Origin: an uncultured Clostridia bacterium
Lineage (GTDB): Bacteria > Bacillota > Clostridia > UBA1381
DNA length: 64,000 nucleotides
Reading direction: 5' to 3'
Assembly: GCA_934462945.1 (NCBI GenBank)
Contig: CAKSJF010000002.1
Span: 14,340 to 78,339, forward strand
The number at the start of each line of letters is the position of its first letter. Positions within the stretch are counted from its first letter, which is position 1. The translations under genes and the position numbers were made by a program. Below the pieces are notes generated by a model, which was not told the origin of the DNA, did not search any database, and saw only the letters and a program-made list of their open reading frames with translations. Below are positions 1-7,450 of this stretch, in pieces.

Positions 1-321
1 CGTTACGGACTTTCTGCGTGTGAAAAAAATGACGCGCCGGGCGTTTACCAGTGGAACTATCCGAACGGATGGGCATGCCAGCAGTATCTGGCGGTGGTCG
101 GTTTTCAAAACTACGGCATGACGGAAATTGCCCTGCGGCTTGCCCGGAAATATACAGAACTTGTAGAGAAATGCTTTGACGAAACGGAAAATCTATGGGA
201 AAAATATAATGTTGTTGAGGGAAATGTCAACATCTGTCAGGAGGGAACCGGAAAAATGCCTGCAATGATGGGATGGAGTGCAGGGGTGTATCTGGCGGTG
301 AAGAAGTATCTGGAGCAATAG
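1..321 (+). CDS. Trehalase-family (GH37-like) glycosidase, C-terminal fragment
   Basis: The reading frame is open from the first base, so the N-terminus lies outside the window; 106 residues remain. QWNYPNGW (residues 17-24 of the fragment) and GWSAGV near the end match the conserved C-terminal blocks of the trehalase family (QWDxPxGWxP and GWTNGV in classical trehalases). Known family members hydrolyse alpha,alpha-trehalose or related glucosides with an inverting mechanism. Here the Asp of the QWD block is Asn and the following Pro is Cys, so this may be a divergent subfamily with another substrate. The catalytic residues cannot be judged because most of the protein is missing. No signal sequence can be assessed. 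Family assignment is fairly sure, substrate is not. Confidence 0.7.
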   Translation, partial: RYGLSACEKNDAPGVYQWNYPNGWACQQYLAVVGFQNYGMTEIALRLARKYTELVEKCFDETENLWEKYNVVEGNVNICQEGTGKMPAMMGWSAGVYLAVKKYLEQ

Positions 322-403
322 AAAAAGTGCCATAAAATAAAGCGTTTTTTTGTCGGTTTTTATTTGATTTTGTCAGAAAGTGTTAAGAGAATGTAAATTT
401 TTC

Positions 404-432
404 TTGCAAAACGGGCGATTTTGTAATATGAT
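404..432 (+). promoter_or_regulatory. Sigma-A promoter of xpt
   Basis: TTGCAA at 404-409, a 17-bp spacer, and TATGAT at 427-432 upstream of the xpt ribosome binding site (GGGGAGG). The leader is about 25 nt, too short for a purine riboswitch. Confidence 0.65.
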
Positions 433-461
433 AGAAAGGTATTTACTGGGGAGGATCTGAG

Positions 462-1037
462 ATGGAGTTATTAAAAGAGAGAATCAAAAAGGACGGGATT
501 GTCCGTCCGGGAAATGTGTTAAAAGTAGATAGCTTTTTGAATCACCAGATGGATATCTCTTTGTTTCAGGAAATGGGGAAAGAATTTAAGCGCCGGTTTG
601 CAGACTGCGAAATTAATAAAATTCTGACCATTGAATCGTCGGGTATCGGAATTGCCTGCATTGCCGCGCAAAGCTTCAATGTTCCGGTGGTGTTTGCGAA
701 GAAAAGCAAAACAAAGAATATTGCCGGAGATGTCTACACCTGTCAGGTGAAATCGTTCACGCACGGAAAAGTTTATGATATTATTGTTTCAAAGGATTTT
801 TTAAAGCCGGAGGATAAGGTGTTGGTAATTGACGACTTTCTGGCAAACGGCTGCGCCCTTTTAGGGCTTTCACAGCTGATTCATGATGCCGGTGCAGAGC
901 TGGTCGGCGCAGGAATAGCAATCGAAAAGGGTTTCCAGCGCGGCGGCGATCTGCTGCGCGGCAAGGGAGTTCGGGTGGAGTCTCTTGCAATTATTGATCA
1001 TATGGACGAGGAAACGGGAATCACGTTCCGGGATTGA
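462..1037 (+). CDS. xpt: Xanthine phosphoribosyltransferase
   Basis: Converts xanthine plus PRPP to XMP in cytoplasmic purine salvage. At 191 residues it has the normal family length and starts with the typical MELLKERI block. The PRPP-binding loop [11 protein letters not shown] lies at residues 120-130, and [13 protein letters not shown] sequence follows in the usual place. The ATG is preceded by GGGGAGG at good spacing. The gene sits just upstream of a nucleoside ABC importer, so the neighbourhood handles uptake and salvage of purine nucleosides. In Bacillus xpt is controlled by a guanine riboswitch; here the leader is too short for one, so control must differ. Assignment is confident. Confidence 0.93.
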   Translation: MELLKERIKKDGIVRPGNVLKVDSFLNHQMDISLFQEMGKEFKRRFADCEINKILTIESSGIGIACIAAQSFNVPVVFAKKSKTKNIAGDVYTCQVKSFTHGKVYDIIVSKDFLKPEDKVLVIDDFLANGCALLGLSQLIHDAGAELVGAGIAIEKGFQRGGDLLRGKGVRVESLAIIDHMDEETGITFRD

Positions 1038-1095
1038 TTTATCAGGCATATGCCTTTTAAATAATTAAAGATATTTTATAGGAGGAGAAAATCTT

Positions 1096-2235
1096 ATGAA
1101 GAAATGGACAAAGCTGTTAGCAGCAATTTTGTCTGCGGCTCTTTTGAGCGCTGCGGCAGGTTGCGGAAAGACCGAGACAACCGGGGATGCAGGAGACACT
1201 TCTGCTGCGCCAAAGAGCGACATTAAAGTGGGTGTTATCCACATTGGTAATCCGGCAGACGGCTCCGGCTACACCTATGCGCACGATCTGGGCATTCAGG
1301 AAATGCAGAAAGAATTAGGTCTGGAGGATTCACAGATTGTGCGGAAAAATAACGTGGCAGACACAGATCCGACTGCCATTGAAAATGCGCTCACCGAGTG
1401 TATCGAAGAAGGTTGTAACCTGATTTTCGGAACAAGCTGGGGTTATATGGACACCATGGAAGCAATGGCAGAGAAATATCCGGATGTGATCTTCTCGCAC
1501 GGCACAGGCTATAAAAATAACGGCAAAAACATGAATAACTACTTCGGAAGAATTTATCAGGCAAGATACTTAAGCGGTATTGTGGCTGGTATGAAAACCG
1601 AGTCCAATAAGATCGGCTATGTTGCTGCTATGGGTAAGGACAATGCCGAGGTAACCGGCGGAATCGACGCATTTGCAATGGGTGTTGCATCTGTGAATGA
1701 GGATGCACAGGTTTATGTGAAGGTAACAAACAGCTGGTTCGACCCGACAGAGGAAACCAACGCTGCAAAGGCACTCTTAGCTGAGGGCTGCGACGTACTG
1801 GCACAGCACTGCGATACACCGAACCCGCAGCTGGAAGCAGAAGCAGCAGGAGTCTGGGGTGTTGGCTATAACTCCGACATGTCCAAGGACGCACCGAAAG
1901 CAACTCTGACCTCCACCATCTGGCATTGGGGCGCATATTACACCGCTGCAACCAAGGCTGTTATGGACGGCACATGGAAGTGTGAAAACTACTATGGCGG
2001 CATGAAAGAGGGCTTAGTGGATATTGCTCCGCTCAATAAGGACCTCTGCACAGACGAAATGCAGAAAGCTGTAGACGAAGCAAAGGATAAGATCTTAAAC
2101 GGCGGCTTTAACGTATTCGACGGTGTGATCGAAACCAACGAGGGAACAACCGTTGGCGAGGAGGGTTCTACTCTGTCCGACGCTGAAATCACCGGAAAAA
2201 TTAACTGGTACTACAAGAATGTCGTTGAGAAATAA
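1096..2235 (+). CDS. BMP-family nucleoside-binding lipoprotein of an ABC importer
   Basis: Surface lipoprotein that captures the ligand for the ABC importer encoded downstream. Residues 1-22 form a signal sequence ending in lipobox SAAAGC, so Cys23 would be lipidated. The mature part has the Med/PnrA (basic membrane protein) pattern, starting with IKVGVIHIGNPADGSGYTYAH and its conserved aromatic ligand-stacking region. Family members bind purine nucleosides such as guanosine or inosine. The order binding protein, ATPase, permease, permease is that of NupA-NupB-NupC-type systems. A hairpin terminator after this gene (2253-2284) probably makes the binding protein more abundant than the membrane subunits. 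The RBS is GGAGGAG, eight bases before the ATG. The exact nucleoside cannot be read from sequence. Confidence 0.9.
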   Translation: MKKWTKLLAAILSAALLSAAAGCGKTETTGDAGDTSAAPKSDIKVGVIHIGNPADGSGYTYAHDLGIQEMQKELGLEDSQIVRKNNVADTDPTAIENALTECIEEGCNLIFGTSWGYMDTMEAMAEKYPDVIFSHGTGYKNNGKNMNNYFGRIYQARYLSGIVAGMKTESNKIGYVAAMGKDNAEVTGGIDAFAMGVASVNEDAQVYVKVTNSWFDPTEETNAAKALLAEGCDVLAQHCDTPNPQLEAEAAGVWGVGYNSDMSKDAPKATLTSTIWHWGAYYTAATKAVMDGTWKCENYYGGMKEGLVDIAPLNKDLCTDEMQKAVDEAKDKILNGGFNVFDGVIETNEGTTVGEEGSTLSDAEITGKINWYYKNVVEK

Positions 2236-2252
2236 TTCTATTTTCTGAACAT

Positions 2253-2287
2253 AAGAGCATGGTTTTTTGATCATGCTCTTTTTCTCT
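2253..2287 (+). terminator. Intra-operon attenuating terminator after the binding protein
   Basis: Stem AAGAGCATG (2253-2261) pairs with CATGCTCTT (2272-2280), followed by a T-rich run. It lies between the binding-protein gene and the ATPase gene, a usual place for partial termination in ABC importer operons. Confidence 0.7.
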
Positions 2288-2343
2288 CAAAAGGTTGATA
2301 GGTTTCTCCCAAAAGCCTAAATTCAGAGTGAAGGAGTTTTTTG

Positions 2344-3852
2344 ATGTCAGAAACAGCAACTCCGGCAATTCTCTGCCGGGACATCACAAAAATTTTTGGC
2401 AGCGTCGTTGCAAATAATAAGATCAATTTAGAAGCGCATTACGGCGAAATTTTAGCGCTTCTGGGCGAGAACGGATCGGGAAAGACAACGCTGATGAATA
2501 TGCTTTCCGGAATCTATCATCCGGATGGCGGCGAGATTGAGGTGAACGGACATCCCGCGGTGATCAATTCTCCCTCGGATTCCGCCGCATTAGGGATCGG
2601 AATGATCCATCAGCATTTTAAGCTGGTGAATGTGTTTACGGCATATGAAAACGTGGTTGTCGGTATGAAAAAAGAAAAAAATCAGAAGCAGATGGTGCAG
2701 AAAATCTGTGATGATTTTGGACTTTCGGTGGATCTGGATAAAAAAATCTATCATATGTCGGTCAGCGAAAAGCAGAATGTGGAGATTTTAAAGGTTTTAT
2801 GCCGTGGTGCAAAAATCCTGATCTTAGATGAGCCGACCGCGGTTTTAACTCCGCAGGAAACGGAGGTATTGTTTCGTATTCTGCGGAAAATGCGGAAAAA
2901 TGGCTGCGCGATTTTAATTATCACCCATAAGCTGAATGAGGTGATGGCGCTTTCGGACCGTGTTACCATTCTCCGAAAGGGAAAAAGCGTTGAAACGGTC
3001 AATACCGCTGAAACGAATGAAAAGCAGCTGACAGAATATATGGTCGGCAGACCGGTCACCCTTTCGATTGACCGTCCGCCGGTGGAAAATGCGCACGATC
3101 TTCTGCGTGTCTGCAATCTGACGGTACAAAAAGATGACGGAACAACCGCCTTAAATGATGTGGAGTTTACCATCCGTACCGGCGAGATTTTAGGAGTTGC
3201 AGGTGTTGCCGGGAGCGGTCAGAAAGAACTGTGCGAGTCAATTGCCGGACTTCTTCCGGTCAAAGAGGGCGCAATTCTATACAAGAAAGAAAATATTGTC
3301 GGAAAATCTCCGGCGGAAATTATTAACCTTGGAATCCAAATGAGCTTTGTTCCGGAGGATCGTCTGGGAATGGGGTTGGTTTCCTCAATGAGTATTGCAG
3401 ATAATATGATCCTCAAAAGCTACCAGAAAGGAAAAGGAATCTTTGTGGATAAAGCGCCGGCAAGAAAGCTTGCCGGGGAGCTGGTATCCCGTCTGGAAAT
3501 CAAAACGCCGAGCGTGGATACACCGGTGCGGCTGTTATCCGGCGGAAATGTTCAGAAAGTGCTTTTAGGACGTGAGATTTCTGCAAAACCAAATCTTCTG
3601 ATCACAGCATACCCGGTGCGCGGACTGGACATCAATTCGTCCTACACCATTTACAATCTGCTCAATGAGCAGAAAAAAGCCGGTGTGGCAGTCCTGTATA
3701 TCGGAGAGGATCTGGATGTTCTGTTAGAGCTTTCCGACCGAATTATGGTGCTGTGTCATGGTGAAATTGCAGGGATTGTGGATGCAGCGTCGGTTACCAA
3801 AGAGGAGCTGGGTCTGATGATGACCGGAGCAAACAGAAAGGAGGCGGAGTAG
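2344..3852 (+). CDS. Nucleoside ABC importer, tandem ATPase subunit
   Basis: Energises the importer; 502 residues with two fused nucleotide-binding domains, as in RbsA/NupO-type proteins. First domain: Walker A GENGSGKT at 41-48, signature region MSVSEKQNVEIL around 138-149, Walker B ILILDEP at 158-164. Second domain: degenerate P-loop (VAGSGQKEL, about 288-296), good signature LSGGNVQ (398-404), and a Walker B region LLITAYP that lacks the acidic residues. In this family one ATP site is normally degenerate. Unusually, the signature of the first half is also weak (SVSEK for LSVGE/LSGGQ). The ATG at 2344 is preferred over the in-frame TTG at 2341 because AAGGAG (2331-2336) is correctly spaced to it. 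Confidence 0.9.
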   Translation: MSETATPAILCRDITKIFGSVVANNKINLEAHYGEILALLGENGSGKTTLMNMLSGIYHPDGGEIEVNGHPAVINSPSDSAALGIGMIHQHFKLVNVFTAYENVVVGMKKEKNQKQMVQKICDDFGLSVDLDKKIYHMSVSEKQNVEILKVLCRGAKILILDEPTAVLTPQETEVLFRILRKMRKNGCAILIITHKLNEVMALSDRVTILRKGKSVETVNTAETNEKQLTEYMVGRPVTLSIDRPPVENAHDLLRVCNLTVQKDDGTTALNDVEFTIRTGEILGVAGVAGSGQKELCESIAGLLPVKEGAILYKKENIVGKSPAEIINLGIQMSFVPEDRLGMGLVSSMSIADNMILKSYQKGKGIFVDKAPARKLAGELVSRLEIKTPSVDTPVRLLSGGNVQKVLLGREISAKPNLLITAYPVRGLDINSSYTIYNLLNEQKKAGVAVLYIGEDLDVLLELSDRIMVLCHGEIAGIVDAASVTKEELGLMMTGANRKEAE

Positions 3853-3853
3853 A

Positions 3854-4924
3854 ATGGCAAAAAAGGACGCGGTCATCCGTGTAACAAAAAGAAGTGAGCT
3901 GACAAACCGGCAGATTATGCTTCTGCGGCTGTTTTCGGTAGTTTTAGCGCTTGCAGCCGGGGGAATCTTTATTCTGATCATCGGACATAACCCGTTTGCA
4001 GCATATGCCACCATGGTAAAGGGTGTATTCCGGAGTGCGCTCGCATTTCAGGGTACGATTAAAATTATGATTCCGCTTTTGATTTCTGCTTTGGGAATCA
4101 CGCTTGCATTTAAAATGCAGTTCTGGAATATCGGCGCGGAGGGGCAAATCATTTTTGGAGCGATCTGTTCTTCCTACTTTGCGCTTTTCCATTCCAATCT
4201 GCCGCATGCGCTTTTAATGGTTCTGATGTTTGCAGCAGGTATTATCGGCGGCGGACTGTGGGGCTTGATTCCGGCATACTTTAAAGCGCGTTTTAACACA
4301 AATGAAACGCTCTTTACGCTGATGCTCAATTATATTGCTCTGCATATGATCACACTTCTGCGAGACGGTCCGTGGGCAGATCCGGAATCGGGCGGATTTC
4401 CGAAAATTGCAAGATTTACACAAAACGCACAGCTGGATGAGGTGCTTGGGATTCAATCCGGTTGGATTATTGCACTGCTCTTGGTTGCGTTTGTGTTTGT
4501 CTATCTGCGTTATACGAAAAACGGATATGAGATCAGCGTGGTGGGAGTCAGCCATGCAACGGCAAATTATGCCGGAATGAATGTTAAGAAAATCATGCTC
4601 CGGACGATGTTTTTAAGCGGCGCGATCTGCGGTGTTGCCGGGGTGGTTCAGTCAGCAGGATCGGATATGACGCTTGCAACCTCCGTTGCCGGCGGTGTCG
4701 GATTTACTGCCATCATTGTTGCCTGGCTTGCGCAGTTGAATGCGTTCGGGATTCTGATTGTATCTTTTCTGTTTGCTGTGCTGGAAAAGGGATCGGGTGT
4801 GATGCAGTCTACCTACGGAATTTCCAGCTATTCAGCGGATGTTTTGCAGGGAATTATTTTATTCTTTGTATTGGGATGCGAATTTTTTGTACGTTATCGG
4901 TTAGTGTTCAGAGGGAGGAAATAA
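3854..4924 (+). CDS. Nucleoside ABC importer permease 1
   Basis: Integral membrane subunit of the BMP-type importer, BPD_transp_2 (LivH/LivM-like) family. The 356-residue protein has about nine or ten hydrophobic segments. The block FWNIGAEGQIIFGA, near residue 90, is the characteristic conserved motif of the first permease of nucleoside importers, and FNTNETLFTLMLNYIA follows at about 150. It starts one base after the ATPase stop codon, so the two are translationally coupled. It pairs with the next gene to form the channel. Assignment to the importer is confident. Confidence 0.92.
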   Translation: MAKKDAVIRVTKRSELTNRQIMLLRLFSVVLALAAGGIFILIIGHNPFAAYATMVKGVFRSALAFQGTIKIMIPLLISALGITLAFKMQFWNIGAEGQIIFGAICSSYFALFHSNLPHALLMVLMFAAGIIGGGLWGLIPAYFKARFNTNETLFTLMLNYIALHMITLLRDGPWADPESGGFPKIARFTQNAQLDEVLGIQSGWIIALLLVAFVFVYLRYTKNGYEISVVGVSHATANYAGMNVKKIMLRTMFLSGAICGVAGVVQSAGSDMTLATSVAGGVGFTAIIVAWLAQLNAFGILIVSFLFAVLEKGSGVMQSTYGISSYSADVLQGIILFFVLGCEFFVRYRLVFRGRK

Positions 4925-4925
4925 T

Positions 4926-5876
4926 ATGCTGTTAAAATTTATTGTGGCGGCTGTGCTTGCCGGAACGCCTCTCCTCTATGGCATTTTAGGCGAAATTGTG
5001 AATGAAAAAAGCGGACATCTGAACTTAGGTGTTGAGGGCATGATGGCGCTTGGAGCATGTGCCGGATTTATGATCGGCTATCTTTCGGATAATCTGTTTT
5101 TTGCGGTTTTAGCTGCATTTGCAGCCGGCGCGCTGGGCGCTTTGGTCTATGCTGTGCTGACTGTAACTTTTATGGCGAATCAGAATGTAACCGGTCTGAC
5201 GCTGACCATTTTCGGTTTGGGACTTTCCAATTTTATTGGAGAATGCATGCTTGCAAAAGCACCGAACGGATCGTTAAAACTTCCGGACGGCGTGCTTGCA
5301 CAGCTGAAAAATATCAGCATCGGCGGTCTTAGTGATCTCCCGGTGGTCGGTCCGATTTTGTTTTCGTATAATCCGCTGGTCTATCTCGGAATCCTGCTGG
5401 CGGTTGTATTGGCGGTCTATCTGAATCATACCCGGCTCGGACTCTCTGTCCGTGCGATTGGGGAAAACCCGGCAGCAGCAGATGTTGCCGGAGTGCATGT
5501 GACGAAATTAAAATATTGGAATCTGCTCCTGGGCGGAGGCTGCTGCGGTATCGGCGGCGCATACTGCTCTATGATCACCTGCGGCGGTGTCTGGATGGCA
5601 AACAGCGTGAACGGTCTTGGATGGATTGCGGTTGCGTTGGTTATTTTCTCGGCATGGAGTCCGGCAAAGGCGATTCTCGGAGCGTTTGTATTCGGTGGTT
5701 TCAGCGTGCTGAAATATTATGTCCCAAAGGATATTATCACAATTCCGAATGCGATTTTCGATATGCTCCCCTTTATCCTGACGGCTCTGATTCTGATCAT
5801 CACATCCATCCGGCAGTCCAGGGAAAATACACAACCTGCGGCATGCGGACTGAATTATTATAGAGAAGAACGATAA
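4926..5876 (+). CDS. Nucleoside ABC importer permease 2
   Basis: Second membrane subunit of the same BPD_transp_2 family. The protein is 316 residues and strongly hydrophobic. GEIVNEKSGHLNLGVEGMMA-type sequence near residue 22 is the family's conserved cytoplasmic motif, and TRLGLSVRAIGENPAAADVAG near residue 167 is the coupling-helix region that contacts the ATPase. The start lies one base after the previous stop, continuing the coupled operon. A terminator at 5886-5928 ends the transcript. Confidence 0.92.
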   Translation: MLLKFIVAAVLAGTPLLYGILGEIVNEKSGHLNLGVEGMMALGACAGFMIGYLSDNLFFAVLAAFAAGALGALVYAVLTVTFMANQNVTGLTLTIFGLGLSNFIGECMLAKAPNGSLKLPDGVLAQLKNISIGGLSDLPVVGPILFSYNPLVYLGILLAVVLAVYLNHTRLGLSVRAIGENPAAADVAGVHVTKLKYWNLLLGGGCCGIGGAYCSMITCGGVWMANSVNGLGWIAVALVIFSAWSPAKAILGAFVFGGFSVLKYYVPKDIITIPNAIFDMLPFILTALILIITSIRQSRENTQPAACGLNYYREER

Positions 5877-5885
5877 CATAAAAAT

Positions 5886-5928
5886 TCGCCGTAAGCGCCT
5901 GTAAACCCAGACGCTGCGGCGATTTTTT
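5886..5928 (+). terminator. Terminator of the nucleoside importer operon
   Basis: TCGCCG (5886-5891) pairs with CGGCGA (5917-5922), extended inside by AGCG (5894-5897) with CGCT (5912-5915), then six T. The T-run is also the first part of the repeat array that follows. Confidence 0.75.
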
Positions 5929-6369
5929 GCAAAAAAAGGAGCAAAGTGAACTTTGTTTGTACCAAAGAGAGAAAGCTGACTTCTAATTTTTTTTGCGCCG
6001 CAGGCGCACTCGCACTCGCAAAAAGGTGGTAGCGACAGCGAAGCGTCGAGAGCGCGTTTACAAGCGAACAGCAGAGCGGAGCGTGCCTTTTTGCGAAAAA
6101 GGAGGAGCAAGGAAGCGGGCGGATGTTTTTCTGCAAAGAAAAACGGAGCAAAGCGAACTTTGTACCAAAGAGTGAAAGCTGACTTCTGAATTTTTTGCGC
6201 CGTAGGCGCACTCGCAAAAGGTTGGTAATGAGCTAAAGGCGTCATGAGCGCGCTTGCAAGCGAGTAGCCGACGCGAATGTGACCTTTTGCGAAACAAGGA
6301 GGAACCAGTGCAGCGGGTGACTGATTTTTTATGCAATAAAAAATCGGAACAAGCGTAACTTGTTCCGAC
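5923..6369 (-). repeat. Tandem ~200-nt structured repeat array downstream of tRNA-Met
   Basis: This gene-free stretch holds two near-full copies of a unit (about 5923-6125 and 6126-6324) and a partial third (6325-6369). Each unit opens with a T-run/A-run mini-hairpin (for example TTTTTCTGCAAAGAAAAA at 6126-6143), then GGAGCAAAGCGAACTTTGT, CCAAAGAG, AAAGCTGACTTCT, the palindrome GCGCCGCAGGCGC or its variant, CTCGCAAAA, a diverged middle, and TTTTGCGAAA. Copies are clearly related but drifted, mainly in the middle. The partial third copy, nearest the tRNA, supplies the tRNA terminator. Long open frames across it are translations of the repeat, not genes. It looks like a dispersed, hairpin-rich element family. 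Confidence 0.75.
6338..6368 (-). terminator. Terminator of tRNA-Met
   Basis: On the minus strand TCGGAACAAG, loop TTACG, CTTGTTCCGA (plus-strand arms 6344-6353 and 6359-6368) is followed by a T-run (A-run 6338-6343 on the plus strand). A perfect 10-bp stem. Confidence 0.85.
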
Positions 6370-6370
6370 G

Positions 6371-6447
6371 TGGTAGCGGTAATTGGATTTGAACCAATGA
6401 CACTACGGGTATGAACCGTATGCTCTAGCCAACTGAGCTATACCGCC
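6371..6447 (-). tRNA. tRNA-Met (anticodon CAT), elongator
   Basis: On the minus strand the 77-nt sequence begins GGCGGTATAGCTCAG and ends with an encoded CCA. Anticodon arm TACGG-TTCATAC-CCGTA gives anticodon CAT; the T-arm is ATTGG-TTCAAAT-CCAAT. The acceptor stem pairs G1 with U72 as in Firmicute elongator tRNA-Met, and lacks the C1/A72 mismatch of the initiator. A lysidine-modified tRNA-Ile(CAT) is the main alternative but the overall sequence resembles elongator Met. Confidence 0.92.
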
Positions 6448-6525
6448 AAATCATGACAAAATCTATTATAAACGATTTTATCAGATTTGTCAAGTGTTTT
6501 TTTACAAAATATCAAAAAAATTTTT

Positions 6526-7254
6526 TTAATGTCCGTGCGGAACAACGTGAATTTTATCCTTTTGACTGATCAGATCGGCATGCAGCAGGTCAATCAAAAC
6601 AATCAAAAGCAGGATTTCTGCGCCCCAGATGGACTTACCGCTAAAATGTATTCCAAGAATGGTGGAGCCGATTCCTCCGGCAACAAAGCAGATCAGCATG
6701 AGAAAATGCATCCGCAGCTTGTCCCGTGCCTCTGTGCTGCCTTTGTGAATCCATTTTACCAGATTAATTCCCAGCTGGCGGACGTGATTGGTGCAGAAGG
6801 TTGTCGCCATCGGCACTTTTCTTGCCTGCCGGAAGGTGTTATATTGCATGGATGCAATAAAGTTAATGGAAATCTGACAGATCTGCGGCGGTGCGCTGTC
6901 CGGAATGAATCCCAAAACAAGAATCACAAGCATCTCAAAAGCAACAAAAAATGTGTCCCACCGGATAATTTCAAACTGATTAATACGTTTCGGTAAAAAT
7001 TCAGAAAGAATGGTTCCCAAAAGGTATGCGGAGATCGGAATAAAATAATAAAATGCGCGACCCCAGTTTCCCTCACCCATCTGAATTGCGAGCATCACAA
7101 AGTTTGCAGTCTGAGCGTTGCAGAAAACGCCGCCGCGCTGTGTGTAGGTGTATGCACCAAAAAATCCGCCGACTGCAATCATCAGAAGAAAGGTACTCAG
7201 CTTTTCGCATTCTAAAAGCTCATCTTCTATTTCTGCCATAATCTTATGCTTCAT
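6526..7254 (-). CDS. YoaK/DUF1275-family membrane protein
   Basis: A 242-residue polytopic membrane protein. The N-terminal part with LSTFLLMIAVGGFFGAYTY, then GGVFCNAQTANFV and the later FCTNHVRQLG, are the typical conserved blocks of the DUF1275 (YoaK) family, whose members have six predicted membrane segments and no firmly established function. The chosen ATG (7252-7254 on the plus strand) has a weak GGCAGGG upstream. The gene has its own consensus promoter and is divergent from the surface-sugar operon. Family assignment is secure; role unknown. Confidence 0.85.
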   Translation of the reverse strand: MKHKIMAEIEDELLECEKLSTFLLMIAVGGFFGAYTYTQRGGVFCNAQTANFVMLAIQMGEGNWGRAFYYFIPISAYLLGTILSEFLPKRINQFEIIRWDTFFVAFEMLVILVLGFIPDSAPPQICQISINFIASMQYNTFRQARKVPMATTFCTNHVRQLGINLVKWIHKGSTEARDKLRMHFLMLICFVAGGIGSTILGIHFSGKSIWGAEILLLIVLIDLLHADLISQKDKIHVVPHGH

Positions 7255-7292
7255 GCATCATCCCTGCCTTACATGTGTTTTTGCATGATAAT

Positions 7293-7321
7293 ATTATACC
7301 ATACCGTTGTTTTTGTGTCAA
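7293..7321 (-). promoter_or_regulatory. Consensus promoter of the YoaK-like gene
   Basis: Minus-strand TTGACA (7316-7321), 17-bp spacer, TATAAT (7293-7298). Confidence 0.8.
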
Positions 7322-7353
7322 TGTCGAAATCGTGTAAAAAAGTCGATTATTCA

Positions 7354-7382
7354 TTGACATAATTGCAAAAATATGCTACAAT
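7354..7382 (+). promoter_or_regulatory. Promoter of the surface-sugar operon
   Basis: TTGACA (7354-7359), 17-bp spacer, TACAAT (7377-7382) with an upstream TG extension (7374-7375). No other convincing promoter is seen before the operon ends at 14165. Confidence 0.75.
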
Positions 7383-7450
7383 AAAATTAGTCAGGACGAT
7401 TTCCGGAACGGATTTGATCGGGAACGTCATGCAAAGTGAGGGGGGTATGT

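Noticed and set aside
322..461. Purine riboswitch upstream of xpt
   Set aside because: The promoter at 404-432 leaves a leader of about 25 nt, and none of the conserved purine-riboswitch core bases are present upstream.
6487..6996. 169-codon plus-strand frame
   Set aside because: It is antisense to the YoaK-like gene, whose translation is clearly family-like, and has no RBS.
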